A stretch of DNA of 64,000 bases from positions 23,390,923 to 23,454,922 of the forward strand of contig NW_022145597.1 of assembly GCF_000002235.5 (NCBI RefSeq), in the 5' to 3' direction. Under the pieces are notes generated by a model that did not search any database, had not been told where the DNA came from, and saw only the letters and a list, made by a program, of their open reading frames with translations. The stretch comes from Strongylocentrotus purpuratus (taxonomy: Eukaryota; Echinodermata; Echinoidea; Camarodonta; Strongylocentrotidae). The stretch's first letter is position 1; every line of letters begins with the position of its first letter. Shown here piece after piece: positions 54,901 to 63,065 of this stretch. Both the position numbers and the translations under genes were made by a program.

Positions 54901-57900
54901 GCTCACTCGCGTGAATTAAGCAGCCAATCGATAGCGCGCTCGCATGTACAAAGCACAATCACGGTAGCGTGCATGCGGCCTTATGGCAGGATATGACTTA
55001 ATAGTTGGACTCATTGGCTAGTAATCCTATGAGTGGACTAAGTTTAGACAGTTTAAACTTAGTTGGTGCAACTTTGTTTAACCAATTTCAACTTACTTGG
55101 CTCCACTTCATTTGTTCCACTTGGCTTAATCATTCATTGAGACGCGAGTGTCAAACCCTTTATTCTGGTCCAATTACTTTTATTCTGTAACAAAATGATT
55201 CAATGAAATACATCTTGTCCTGACATATAAATCACAATTCAAACCACAGTGGCATGATTTTGGTTTACTTTGTTACAGAATAAACAGTACTCTTTCCATT
55301 TGCAGCCTTTAAAGGGAGACGTCAAGACTAAAATTAATATTTAGCCTGAAAATTGACATCATCATGGTTATGTATCGGACACATCCATCTTGGTTCTGCC
55401 TAGTTTTAATGATTCAACCAAACTTACCAGATCCTGTTGATTGTAACGAGAGATATCCTTGTACAGTTTCCTCAGCAGGATCAATAACATACCAGACAAG
55501 AACAGGATGACAACCAGGGAGTTCAGAATACTGTAAGGTATGAGAAACAGAATGGTTTAAACAAATGGTACTGGGAAGATGTCTTTGAGCATGTCTTTGT
55601 GGATCTTATGGCAGATTAGCCCTGCTAAACAAATTATCCAATGAAGTCTACTACTACTAGTGTCCTCTGCATGATTGTGGCTACCAAACCAGATGGTTAC
55701 AGGACAATTACCAGGCAGTTCAGTCTTTAATAGGATAGTATCCTCAGCATGATCATAGGTACCAAACCAGGGGGAAGGGAGCGTTTCACAAAACTTGTCA
55801 TCAGTGACAAATGACAATTTTTGTTATAAGCTACTGAAATCCTTGCTTCTGATTGGTTATCAGCAGATCTGTCATTGAAAAAAGGCTTTGTGAAATGGGT
55901 CCCAGATGGGAACAGAGCAATCACCAGGGATTTTATATGTATAATTTGTTTATTTGGATAAAACATAAGAATTCAACCGAGCACTACTGGGGAAAGGTAG
56001 CAGCCAACGTTATGCACACATGTTAGTCTTGTACTCTCCTATTCATTTGAAAATGCTCACTTTAAAGGCCCACTGCACTACTTGTAGCTACTTGCACCCT
56101 CTATATAACAAACAATGCCTAATCGGTGACCATTGGTCCCCCATGATCCACTTTTTCTTATGTTAACTGAGAGCTGAGTTGATGAGATAACCACCTGTCC
56201 AGTGACCTTGCAGGGCACTCTAATCCCTCCTATAAACTACGGCAGATAAGCTTTAATAGGTAACTATTAGTGGCATGTAAAGATGCGTTCAGAAAGCAAA
56301 ACTATGCATTGTTATCTTACCTGAACCATTGGATGTTGGTGTGTGGCATGGAATCTAGGATGTAATCCCAACGTGATGCCCAATACACATTGGGGCTTGG
56401 CTGCATAAAAGCAAGAGAGAACGATTCTGAGGAGTTCTCTGTAGTAGCAATTTAACTGTAACTAATCATTAAAGTCTTTAATTGGCAACACGGTGTGAAA
56501 TATAAATGTAATATTTCGTGTAGGAAATTGGCAATTTTTTGGGGATCGATTTTGCATACATTGGTTCATTTAATAAACAATTTTTATTTTTTGCGTTGGT
56601 GATAGGTATACACTTTAATGCAATGGTTAAGTTCTGGAAAAGATGGACCCCCAAAAAGGTGACATTTTCATTCTTGTAATGTAAGTGCAGAAGAGTATCA
56701 TAGACAAAATATTCCCTGAAAAAAGATGGCTCCTCAAGTGCCCTCATATTCAAATTATGGCAAGTATAAACAGCTAAAGGTTCAGGACCACAGCATTCAT
56801 GCCACCTTTTTGTGTAGTCCCATATACACGTTTCTTTGTACGGTGCATGCGACTCTTAGCTGGACTGATCCAATTTCTTATCATTTTGATGAATCCAAAA
56901 CCTCACAGTATACACCAATAACTATATATGCAACATGATCAACCTTTCCAATCGCTTCCACTCAGTTTCTTTCACAGTGCTATTGCAAGACCAAAGTGTT
57001 ATCTTGCAACAAATCCAATTTGGGTACTTACTATAAAGTGTACTGAGTAGGAATACGTGATGTCCAGGTCTTTGTTCAAGTCTGATTTTTGGAGTGACAT
57101 GGGCTCATAATTCAAGCTATTAAGGAAGACGCACTCATCTGGTGTCTTGTGTTTCATACTGGTGAGAGAAAAGGCACAACATTTTTATAACATGCTACAA
57201 AATCCTATGAGCTAAATATATATTAAAGTAGCTTGGCGAAGAAATTTCACATAATCACTAAAAATGGGCAAATTATACATGTCAAGATAGCGTAGACCAA
57301 TATGAAGACACACATTCTGCTCTAAAGTCTTGTGAATATAAATGAAACACGGTAAGAAGCTTTTTCCAAGAACCTTCTCAGAACTTCAATTCCTGGCTTG
57401 AACATTTTGTTCGCGCAGTAGGCCGATTATGACGTCCCTGGTTGGGCACGATCGCAATTCCAGGCCTCAAGCTCGCATGTGGTATTTTGCATAGCTATAC
57501 GTATACATTATCCAGACTTTGCATGCTTCATATCCTGACCAGAAAGTGGAATAACAATCTCTAGAAATCATGTAATTACATATAATATTAAGCAAATTTA
57601 TGTAATATAATAAGAGGGATGAATCGTGCAATTCGATTTGTCCAAATACCCTTCCGTTCTGTGTAATTTGCTGAGATGTTTTGTATTTGTTCGGTCATCA
57701 TGCCTTGGCGTGATAGTGATTGCTGTTGATTATATACGGAGACCAGGATGAGTGAATCGCGAGCGTCCTTTTGCATTTGTATGATGTCCTGCAGCTGCAG
57801 TTCTATTTATGAATGGTGCATATATGTAATTGATTTTTGCCAAATATAATCTCACATCTAATCATCTTTGTTTTATTATCTGTGAAATTTGCCAAAAAGC

Positions 57901-60900
57901 CCCACACATCCCGAAAAATTAGAAAATGTCTCGCCCAGTCATGACAGATCGATCGCCAGTTGAGCGGGGCCGGGGGAGCTGAGCGGCAGCTGGCAGCTCA
58001 GCCAGCTCGCGCTGATATGCTATCACTTGACCTGCACCAGCATCGACGCCGTCTTCTCCGAATTGTTCTCTTTCTTCCATCTCTCCTAGCTACATCCCCA
58101 TCATCATCATCATCACTATCACTACCAGTACCACTGTTGTGGAGCTGTGCTCATCAACTTCAAATTCTAAATCGAGTAAAACCTCTTCTTCGAGCTCGGA
58201 CATTTTGATCAGATATTTAGCGTTCGAGTGGCGTTTGTGTACGTATAATGCATGCAGGCGAGAGTTGTGTGAGAGCTTGAGGATCGCACTCTTGCTCATG
58301 TGCCCAACCTCCTACGTCACAAATCGTATGTCACAATAGCGGGCCGATCAAGGGCGGAATAATCGGGTAGTAATTTCACCACTTTTAAAAGCAGATAAGT
58401 CAAATCTGTAACAATCTTTGAAAACTAAATATGAACTATTAGAAAGATAGTAACATTAACTTTACAATGATACCAACATTATTAAGGTTAAAAGCCTTTT
58501 GAAACCTTCACTCAGCTACTTTAAGACATTTTAAGAGTAAGAAAATGGGTAAACAGATACTTTAAGCAATTAGAGCATTCTGTAAATGGATTTCACAATA
58601 TACAAGTAAATAAATGCCTAATATTGCAATTTATGTGGAAAATGGGATAGAAATGTGCAGAGTTAAAAAATATAGCTTTTAATAGTCCTAGATACTGGAT
58701 GTCTTTAGTCAACCATTACATGAAATGGAACTTGATGTGCAAACAATAATATTATCTTTGACAAATCTAATATTATCTGAACATGAAAGCCATTTACAGG
58801 GCTCTCACTTAACTTTTTTTCTTGGTTGCAAGCCAGGCATCCTATACAGCTTTTCAGGTTGCCCAATGGCAGTTTAGGTGGTCACAGTGAAAAGGTTTGG
58901 TTTAAAGAGGTTTGTGTAATGCCTAAAAATTCACCTTCCCGTATTTCCCTTATTTTGGCTTCAAAGCTCATGAAAATTTCACAGCACATACAAAATGATA
59001 ATATTATTCTTCAAATAAATTTAAACTCTGTGCTTACCTGAGTGGTTCAAGCTTGGCAGAAACAAGAAGGTTGGTGTCATCAATAAGCGGCTGGTAGAAG
59101 ATGGTGATGTTGATATGGTTGAAGACGTAGTAGTGTTGTGCCCTCTCGTAATGGGCCTGGTAACGTAATAAGGAGAAGGCCACACATTTGTGCATGCATG
59201 TAATAGGAATGATTACAATAATAACAAATGATGAAGATTAAAGGGATCGTTTATAACAATGTTAAATCTGAGATACATGGCCCTACGTGTTATCAGTGTC
59301 TGTGATATGGTGTAATATTGAAGCCCTAAAAATAATTGTGCTTCAAGCCTTCAAAATGATCAAGAAGTGCCTAAAAAAAGTTAAAATCTTGGAGTAACCG
59401 GTTTTATCATACTCGTTTTCCCAAATTGACTGTAGTGTTATGAAAACCGTTAGACAAATGCAAAATTTGGTTTCGATTTCCAATCATAATTATCTTGATA
59501 ATTAGACAGGCGATCGGCTTGTAAAAGTCATGGGGTTCCTGACTGACCTAAAGGTTTATAATTATCATTGCAGCATGAGCTACATCAAGCATTTTGTTTC
59601 AGAATCTGAGACAAAAAGGAAGAAAAAATGTAGAAAGAAAAAAAGTAGAAAGAAAAAAAAGTAGAAAAAAAAAATGAAGAGTAGGAAAAAGAAAAAGAAG
59701 AGAAAAAGGAATAAATAAGATGAAGAGGATAAGGAGAATGAAGAATAGGGGATGAAGTTAGAAGAAGGAAGAGAAGGAAAAAGAAAAGAGGGAGAAGAAG
59801 AAGAGTAAGAACCGGGGTGTTGGCTCAGTCAGTAGAGCGTCCGCCTCACAACGGGAGGTCGTGGGTTTGAACCCTGGCCGCGTCATACCAAAAGACGTTA
59901 AAAGATGGGAGTTGTTGCTACCTTGTTTGGCGTTCAACAATATCTGGCGCTGCTCAGTGGCTGCCGGGCTCATGATCAATTGGGCAAAAAGAATTTCCGT
60001 TTCGGTTTAATACAATTTGGAGTGGACTTTTAGGCTATTATTATTATTATTAGAAGAAGAAGAAGAGTGAGAAGAAGTATAAGAAGAAAGAATAATGACA
60101 ATAAGATGAAATAATTAATAGAAAGCACATGGAGTCATCAAAGTGATAAGAAATTTGACCCAGTCTTGGTAAAGTTACAAGCACTGTACACAGAAAGATG
60201 TATATGGGACTACGCAACACGTGTGCGATATCTATCCGGTCCAAATAGGTATAATAATTTACAAAATGTATCGATTAGTAGGCTTCTCGGCAAAATTTGT
60301 ATCATCACGTATTAGTCAAAACATATTCTTTCACATGTTTGGTAATAAGAGCTTCCGTTTCATTTTTTAAGAGGGGGGCGTTTCCAAAACTGGTCTTTAC
60401 CTTTAAATTGTAGATCACACTGCTTTCCAATAAGCCATATCGCTTTCTTCAGCTTAAACAAAATCATCTGTAAACAATAATCAAGTCGGTCTATGCACTT
60501 CATATTTTTAAATAAAAACATGTTACATACTGAGAAAAGAAAGAAAGAAAAAGACTTACATCAATGACACAAGCGTCCTTGCGGTTGCCATCTTTATCTA
60601 CATAACATCCAATGGGAAAACCTGGAGAGCAATATCTTGAGCCAATTAGTACCTCATAACACCACGACACTGGCATGTTGTCAATAATCCTGCAAAGGTG
60701 AATAGAACAGAAATGAATAAAATAAAAATAAAAATAACTGTCTGTACAATGTATCTCACCTCTTGTAGGTACATGCATACCAGGTACTAAAACGAGGCAA
60801 ATTTCAATTTACATGTGCTAGCACTATTAAACATCCTCTTTAAACATTTATCAAATCAGGGGGGTTTCACAAAGATCCTAAGTAGAACTTAACACTAAGT

Positions 60901-63065
60901 GGGACATAAAAATTATGGACAGCCATTGGAGCCTTAAAATGAAATATATTCAAAAGCAGAAATTCAAGTATTTTAGACTTTTTATAAATTCCACATCCAG
61001 AACATGAAATCTCCTTGATGATAGAAAATATGAATGATTTGAATCAACATTTTATGCCTTTTAAAATAACTTTTACAAAATATTTTCAAAGATGCTAATG
61101 GCTTTCCATAATTTTTAAGTCCAACTTAGAGTTAAGTTCTACTTAGGATCTTTGTGAAACACCCAACTGGTTGGTAAATTAGTAGTACACTCTATTTTCT
61201 CTATTTCTTGATCATTCCAAAAAGTTTCTTTCGCAATTTAATCGTTCGACCAGTACTCAATTCTATCTACATGTATATTGGAAAACTTACCAGTGGTGTT
61301 GGTAGTTCAGCTGAATGCCTCGAAGCAAGAAATTGAGCTTGTGCTTCATCTCTGCCTTTTCTGCCTCTTCACCTCCAGCCTTGTAGCTCTTAGTGCAGAC
61401 CTTCTTACACGTGTTGTTTTTACCAAAGGTGAAGTTATACGGTGAGGAGGTGATACGCTCCCCAAAGACCACCTGACCCAGGTTCTCCGATGGGGAGTAC
61501 TCTTGCTGGCTCTGGCAGAAGTCATATCTGTTGATAAGATTATTGTGCAGCATAAATAGAAGTTTGGGGCACATCAAACAAAAAGGTTTTGCAATTTGCA
61601 AGTTAACAGGTGTGGAGTTGTACATGTTATGCTTACCGGTAGATATAAATGTGATTTGAATACAAGTAGGTAAGGACATAACACTTAGCCAAGCCCAATG
61701 CTACATGTACATGTACAGATGTATGTAAAATACTGGCTTACCGGTAATATGTGTACTGAATTGAATACACGACCCATGATGTATATCTGGCTTGCTGTAA
61801 GGGCCCTCTAACAAATTGAGGCCATTCTAACCACATGATATTATTACTATTTTGCGTTTGCTTCTGTACCCCACTGATAGAAACAAAGGAGCTGCATCTG
61901 GGTTCCGTAACATGTACATGAGCATCTATTTGCTCTTCAGAGCCAAACACCCTTCTTATCTAGATGAAAACAGACCCAGAATAGTATTAAAGGGAAATCC
62001 AACCCAAATAGACAACTACTCTAAAAGAAAGCAGACAGATCAGAGAAGCACTGATGAAAGTTTCAATTAAATCTGACTTAATATAAGAAAGCTATGAATT
62101 TTTAAAAGTTGTAATCACTACCGGTATACGTATGGGCACTTCAAATTGGCTGAAGGGGTAATGTCAATGTGATGTTATGTAGTGCTGGGCTACTTTCCCG
62201 TCTATTCCAACATATAAAATGACTAAAATTTAAATTTTTCTAAAAATCATGGCTCATCAGGAGGATCTATTCTTTTTAGAGGACCTTTAATAATATATTT
62301 TGACTAGTGCCCTAAGGGAGAAGGAAAGTATGAGAAAAACAGAAATAAGTCAGTGATATTTTTGTACACAGCAAATGGAAGAGTTTTTCACATCCGACGT
62401 CACAATAGACTGACCAAACTACCAATTTGAGATCCGCATAGACTTGGTGTTCTCATATTGCAAACATTCATAACTTCCAGTTTATTATTGGTCCGCTTCA
62501 TTTGAAACTTTTTCCATTCTGTTTTCTGCTTTCAATACAAAAGAACTTATTACAAGGGTTGGATTGCCCTTTAACTCTCTGTTAAAGTTCAGTACCCTTC
62601 TGGCTCATAACAAACAGTGTATGTGTAGTACATTTGCTGGCGGCAAAATGAATACCAGTAATGATCAGATACACGAAATACCGGTAGGCAATTAAATACA
62701 CCTGCATGTTCCGAAGCCACATATTTAGTACTGGTAGTCTGGTACCTGTACAGTGTAGAAAACCTGCCCAAAGAAATCAACTATTTCATGTACTAGGTAA
62801 ATAATTATATGCAGATACAAAATCATACCAGTATGTACCGGTACCTGACTGTGCAAGCAATAAGGTTGAAATTAAAGTGGGCATACACACAGATGCATTT
62901 TCAACTACAGGTGTAGTTTGTTTATAAATACAATGAGGGGCCAGTGGAATCACATGTATCCGTAGCAACCCACAGCACCAAGCACATCCATACTAACCTG
63001 TCATAATCATAAGGGATGACAGTTTCCACAGAGTCTAACCGGTTGACAAACATATTAATGTCACT
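42943..63065 (-). CDS. TM9SF2: TM9SF2-type nonaspanin (transmembrane 9 superfamily), exons 2-15
   Basis: Exons: 62,998-63,065; 61,291-61,527; 60,560-60,689; 59,038-59,156; 57,032-57,158; 56,321-56,400; 55,428-55,530; 53,767-53,899; 52,814-52,933; 51,915-52,129; 51,093-51,244; 50,353-50,464; 49,465-49,636; 42,943-43,088. All junctions are GT-AG with consistent phase; the total is 637 codons plus stop, or about 687 residues with a 50-residue exon 1, against 663 in human TM9SF2. Order: luminal N-domain ([63 protein letters not shown]), [15 protein letters not shown], then nine membrane segments from exon 8 on, including [53 protein letters not shown] and YHWWWRSF. Members act in Golgi/endosomal membrane protein and lipid trafficking. 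The luminal and polytopic layout is complete except exon 1, which must lie beyond the window. The C-terminus is atypical (see findings). Confidence 0.95.
43216..43417 (-). repeat. 3' LTR of the Gypsy element
   Basis: 202 bp, on the plus strand from TGTAAAGTGTTGTACAC to ATGATATCATATCACA; identical by eye to 49,084-49,285. Confidence 0.95.
43418..43432 (-). promoter_or_regulatory. Polypurine tract of the Gypsy element
   Basis: On the minus strand TGAGAAGAGGGAT directly precedes the 3' LTR, the usual site for plus-strand priming. Confidence 0.75.
43817..47821 (-). CDS. Gag-Pol polyprotein of the Gypsy element
   Basis: A single 1,334-residue frame. Gag (1 to about 250) ends in two zinc knuckles, [13 protein letters not shown] and [13 protein letters not shown]. 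Protease: [12 protein letters not shown] near 330. Reverse transcriptase: [39 protein letters not shown], and catalytic [10 protein letters not shown] (MADD in place of the usual YxDD). RNase [15 protein letters not shown]. Integrase: zinc-binding HEGHQG and CSVCQEY, then the DDE core in TTDLF, SDNGPQY and SNGFIERQ. The C-terminus has a [12 protein letters not shown] segment and [14 protein letters not shown]. Single-frame Gag-Pol with this motif set suggests the Mag lineage (SURL in sea urchins); lineage is inference. Confidence 0.95.
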   Translation of the reverse strand: MAVTKSHTQTNNMGEMTGINPPCMDWASKDLPTEFRNFQYYCELIFSGPLNKKSDQEKCTYIMLWLGQEGIRIHKSWGKDFKTPAEVFEAFIKHFEPKTNFRLARFQLQKLAQEPAEAIDDFMARCKIQAQKCKFADIELEGRLIEQIVIGTSSKKVQQTLLAKDEKLTLNTALDIARTQEATEADMRLLHGQAVNVDMTKQHIQRKKQCSFCGLNHPPRKCPAYGTKCRNCDKMNHWEKCCRLKKQEQESKQQWQRKQEATKTYPKRSQAQRSKRLHEMKEEEETEETDDMRFETICVDQIRKNEAFAVIGVEIGRGPATLKAKVDTGSEGNILPLRIYQKMYPDRVDSNGEPITGKLRKSPITITGYGEKSVIPQVGLHTLSCNHQDRQADAEFFVVKTQRPAILGLELCLDLGLVVLNCSLMESHDSPIKDREHLKTLYPDRFDGIGKFDGKYHIVIDKDAAPVIHAVRRCPIGIKDDIKKELDEMESLEVIESVTKPTDWVSSLAYTQKPNGRWRICLDPKDLNKAIKRSHMPMPTIEEVRHQFEGATVFSTLDARHGYWAIQLDEESSHLTTFNSPFGRYRFKRLPFGLCVSQDVFQQRMNQILEKCPGVIGMADDIAVVGKTAVEHDANLHNLMRVAKEHGLVLNWNKCHIKQDRVRFYGLVFSKDGVQPDPQKTAAISALNAPQNVTELREFLGIVTYMSPFIPRLASLTAPLRELVKKDVIYSWTDSHQKVFETIKDMICKETTLAYFDPKKPVVLEVDASMKGVGAALTQEGRPIAFASKSLTDTEQRYANIEREMLAVVYACEKFHTFVFGRSFTILSDHKPLEMITLKNLGAAPPRLQRLLLRLQGYDMTVKYKPGKEMLLSDAMSRLNPLPPESPEMHMKVDFVMFSDKKLLEIRTATSEDCELCILRDVILEGWPEERRKLDKSLIKYWPYRDEMSIEDGIILKGSRIVIPKCLTKEYLNKLHEGHQGIIKCQLRAKSCIFWNGINQEIEMMVRKCSVCQEYGNSLPSETLQPHEIPVRPWQFVTTDLFTLDGREYLLVADVFSKYPIVKQLPQQATSSAVVRLLKEIFSEQGTPERLMSDNGPQYNSAIFVEFARDWNFQHVTSSPRYPQSNGFIERQVQTVKNTMKKAKRDNIGVNKALQCLRATPLDSHLPSPAELLLGRKIQTNIPTRIRNQSPQKDDIYQRLQTRQDDQKKYFDDKHATNLPPLHKGQEVRIQNQETGRWDRGKITNRRPEPRSYEVETSSGYTLRRNRRHIKPTQERDSMEQNRQHASDRQNDVHDQQNAQTEQTQSKPDTPSNHHQPYTTRSGRTIKKPERYDM
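47822..49083 (-). promoter_or_regulatory. Leader of the Gypsy element with primer-binding site
   Basis: About 1.26 kb between the LTR and the Gag-Pol start, without a substantial frame of its own. The primer-binding site TGGTGGCAGCGGTGCCAGGA (minus strand, 49,064-49,083) abuts the LTR. Isoacceptor not assigned. Confidence 0.75.
49084..49285 (-). repeat. 5' LTR of the Gypsy element
   Basis: 202 bp, identical by eye to 43,216-43,417. It should carry the element promoter, reading toward lower coordinates, the same direction as TM9SF2. Confidence 0.95.
50590..50915. repeat. Dispersed ~330-bp repeat (copy 2)
   Basis: Direct-orientation partner of 27,482-27,830 at roughly 80 percent identity, located in the TM9SF2 intron between exons 12 and 13. 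It has no coding frame. The family is unrecognised. Confidence 0.8.
51336..51424 (-). pseudogene. Partial extra copy of TM9SF2 exon 11
   Basis: In the intron after exon 11, minus-strand translation gives [20 protein letters not shown] followed by [10 protein letters not shown], open throughout. Exon 11 itself reads [20 protein letters not shown] and [11 protein letters not shown]. The copy is about 30 residues of the 71-residue exon, differs by one in-frame 3-bp loss and several substitutions, and I see no acceptor or donor at its limits. It is best read as a decayed local exon duplication. Confidence 0.8.
51502..51825 (+). mobile_element. TTAACTC MITE, copy 2
   Basis: 324 bp from TTAACTCATATCCTGCCATA to TTATGGCAGGATAAGAGTTAA; the 21-bp ends are inverted repeats with one mismatch. 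TTAA at both ends could be a piggyBac-type target site or part of the repeat. It lies between the exon-11 relic and exon 11. There is no transposase. Confidence 0.9.
52200..52345. repeat. ~96-bp tandem duplication in a TM9SF2 intron
   Basis: ATTATATAGTTTTAATGAGC with AAGTTCACACTTTGCAATTT near 52,204 recurs as ATTATATAGTTTAAAAGAGC with GAGTTCACACTTTGCACTTT near 52,299. Confidence 0.8.
52440..52826. repeat. Duplicated intron segment including the exon 10 donor edge
   Basis: TTTAGCCTGAAAAGATACCT at about 52,478 recurs near 52,708. Its continuation to GAGGGCAGAA then ACTTACTCTTGTATAT is found both near 52,613 and at 52,795-52,822. The second is the real end of exon 10 (minus strand ATATACAAGA then GTAAGT), so the first is a copied donor site with the last bases of the exon. 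Confidence 0.75.
53185..53335. mobile_element. Small foldback MITE (GCCCTGTTTCATAGAGAGTT type)
   Basis: GGGGCCCTGTTTCATAGAGA with GTTGGAATAGATTCAAAT-TC at the left is mirrored by GATTCGTATCTATCGCAACT with CTTTAGAAGATGGGGC at the right. It is 150 bp and non-coding. Confidence 0.65.
53950..54400 (+). mobile_element. SINE (family 2), head degenerate
   Basis: A box B-like GGGTTTGAATCCCTACCAC is at 53,962. The body has GACGTCCTTGGCAAGAGCAG, GTGCTAGTGCACTTTGGTAA and TCAGAGAGGACCTAAAGCCG, and the 3' end AGCGCATAGAGG is followed by a (TTA)n run at 54,385-54,400. Box A is not recognisable. It is in the intron between exons 8 and 9. Confidence 0.65.
54693..55001 (-). mobile_element. TTAACTC MITE, copy 3 (inverted)
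   Basis: Read on the minus strand it starts TTAAGTCATATCCTGCCATA and ends AAGAGTTA. Interior GCATGCACGCTACCGTGATT, GATTGGCTGCTTAATTCACG and CAGCTTAGCTGCTTTATGCA follow copy 2 closely. It lies in the intron between exons 8 and 9. Confidence 0.88.
55780..55912. mobile_element. Small foldback MITE (CATTTCACAAAG type)
   Basis: GGGAGCGTTTCACAAAACTT at the left is mirrored by GGCTTTGTGAAATGGGTCCC at the right. An interior phrase AGCTACTGAAATCCT-CTGATTGG also occurs alone at 53,665-53,690, a second fragment of the same family. Confidence 0.6.
56790..56912 (+). repeat. Dispersed ~110-bp repeat (partner at 60,125-60,240, inverted)
   Basis: TAGTCCCATATACACGTTTC, TTGTACGGTGC and TTTCTTATCATTTTGATGAA are mirrored, at about 75 percent, by the complement of 60,125-60,240 (TAGTCCCATATACATCTTTC, TGTGTACAGTGC, TTTCTTATCACTTTGATGAC). 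Similar peptides appear in both (SPIY-FLCTV, ISYHFD), but nothing links them to a known protein. Confidence 0.65.
57900..58350 (-). other. GC-richer island in intron 5-6 with a possible coding start
   Basis: This segment is much more GC- and CpG-rich than its surroundings. On the minus strand TGACATACGATTTGTGACGT at about 58,330 holds two CRE-like TGACGT/TGACAT words. An ATG at 58,203 opens [20 protein letters not shown], an acidic peptide followed by a GT-rich low-complexity run. It could be a cryptic or alternative promoter with a short first exon, but I cannot name a product or find a downstream exon. Confidence 0.25.
59812..60051 (+). mobile_element. tRNA-derived SINE (family 3)
   Basis: The head CCGGGGTGTTGGCTCAGTCA is followed by GTAGAGCG, an anticodon arm with CAC in the loop, and box B GTGGGTTTGAACCCT (59,861-59,875). 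The body runs through AAAGACGTTAAAAGATGGGA and TGGCGCTGCTCAGTGGCTGC to a (TTA)n tail at 60,036-60,051. The head is too diverged in its stems for a working tRNA. It is followed by a GA-rich run and lies in the intron between exons 4 and 5. Confidence 0.85.
60125..60240 (-). repeat. Dispersed ~110-bp repeat (partner of 56,790-56,912)
   Basis: Inverted relative to its partner; see that entry for the shared words. It lies directly beside the SINE and GA-rich run in the TM9SF2 intron between exons 4 and 5. Confidence 0.65.
60862..61167. mobile_element. Foldback MITE (GTTTCACAAAGATCCTAAGT ends)
   Basis: GGGTTTCACAAAGATCCTAA with GTAGAACTTAACACTAAGT at the left is mirrored by ACTTAGAGTTAAGTTCTAC with TTAGGATCTTTGTGAAACAC at the right. 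The pairing continues inward through ATAAAAATTATGGACAGCCA and TGGCTTTCCATAATTTTTA. It is about 306 bp and non-coding, between exons 3 and 4. Confidence 0.88.
61528..62997. other. Intron 2-3 of TM9SF2, partly alignable to the partial copy
   Basis: The ends of this intron resemble 21,424-21,530 and 22,690-23,153 (for example CTGGCTTGCTG, CCTGACTGTGC-AGCAATAAGG, TCACATGTATCCGTAGCAAC). The middle, about 61,860-62,560, is not in the partial copy. Conversely the SINE at 21,960 is not here. No gene is seen in it. Confidence 0.7.

Noticed and set aside
57588-57776. 62-codon frame [10 protein letters not shown] on the minus strand within the TM9SF2 intron
   Set aside because: It begins well without a domain or splice partner. 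Nothing beyond chance length supports it.
59812-59890. tRNA gene (CAC anticodon)
   Set aside because: Box A and box B are present, but the acceptor stem does not close and a SINE body and tail follow. The same reasoning excludes 9,173-9,243 and 21,960-22,030.
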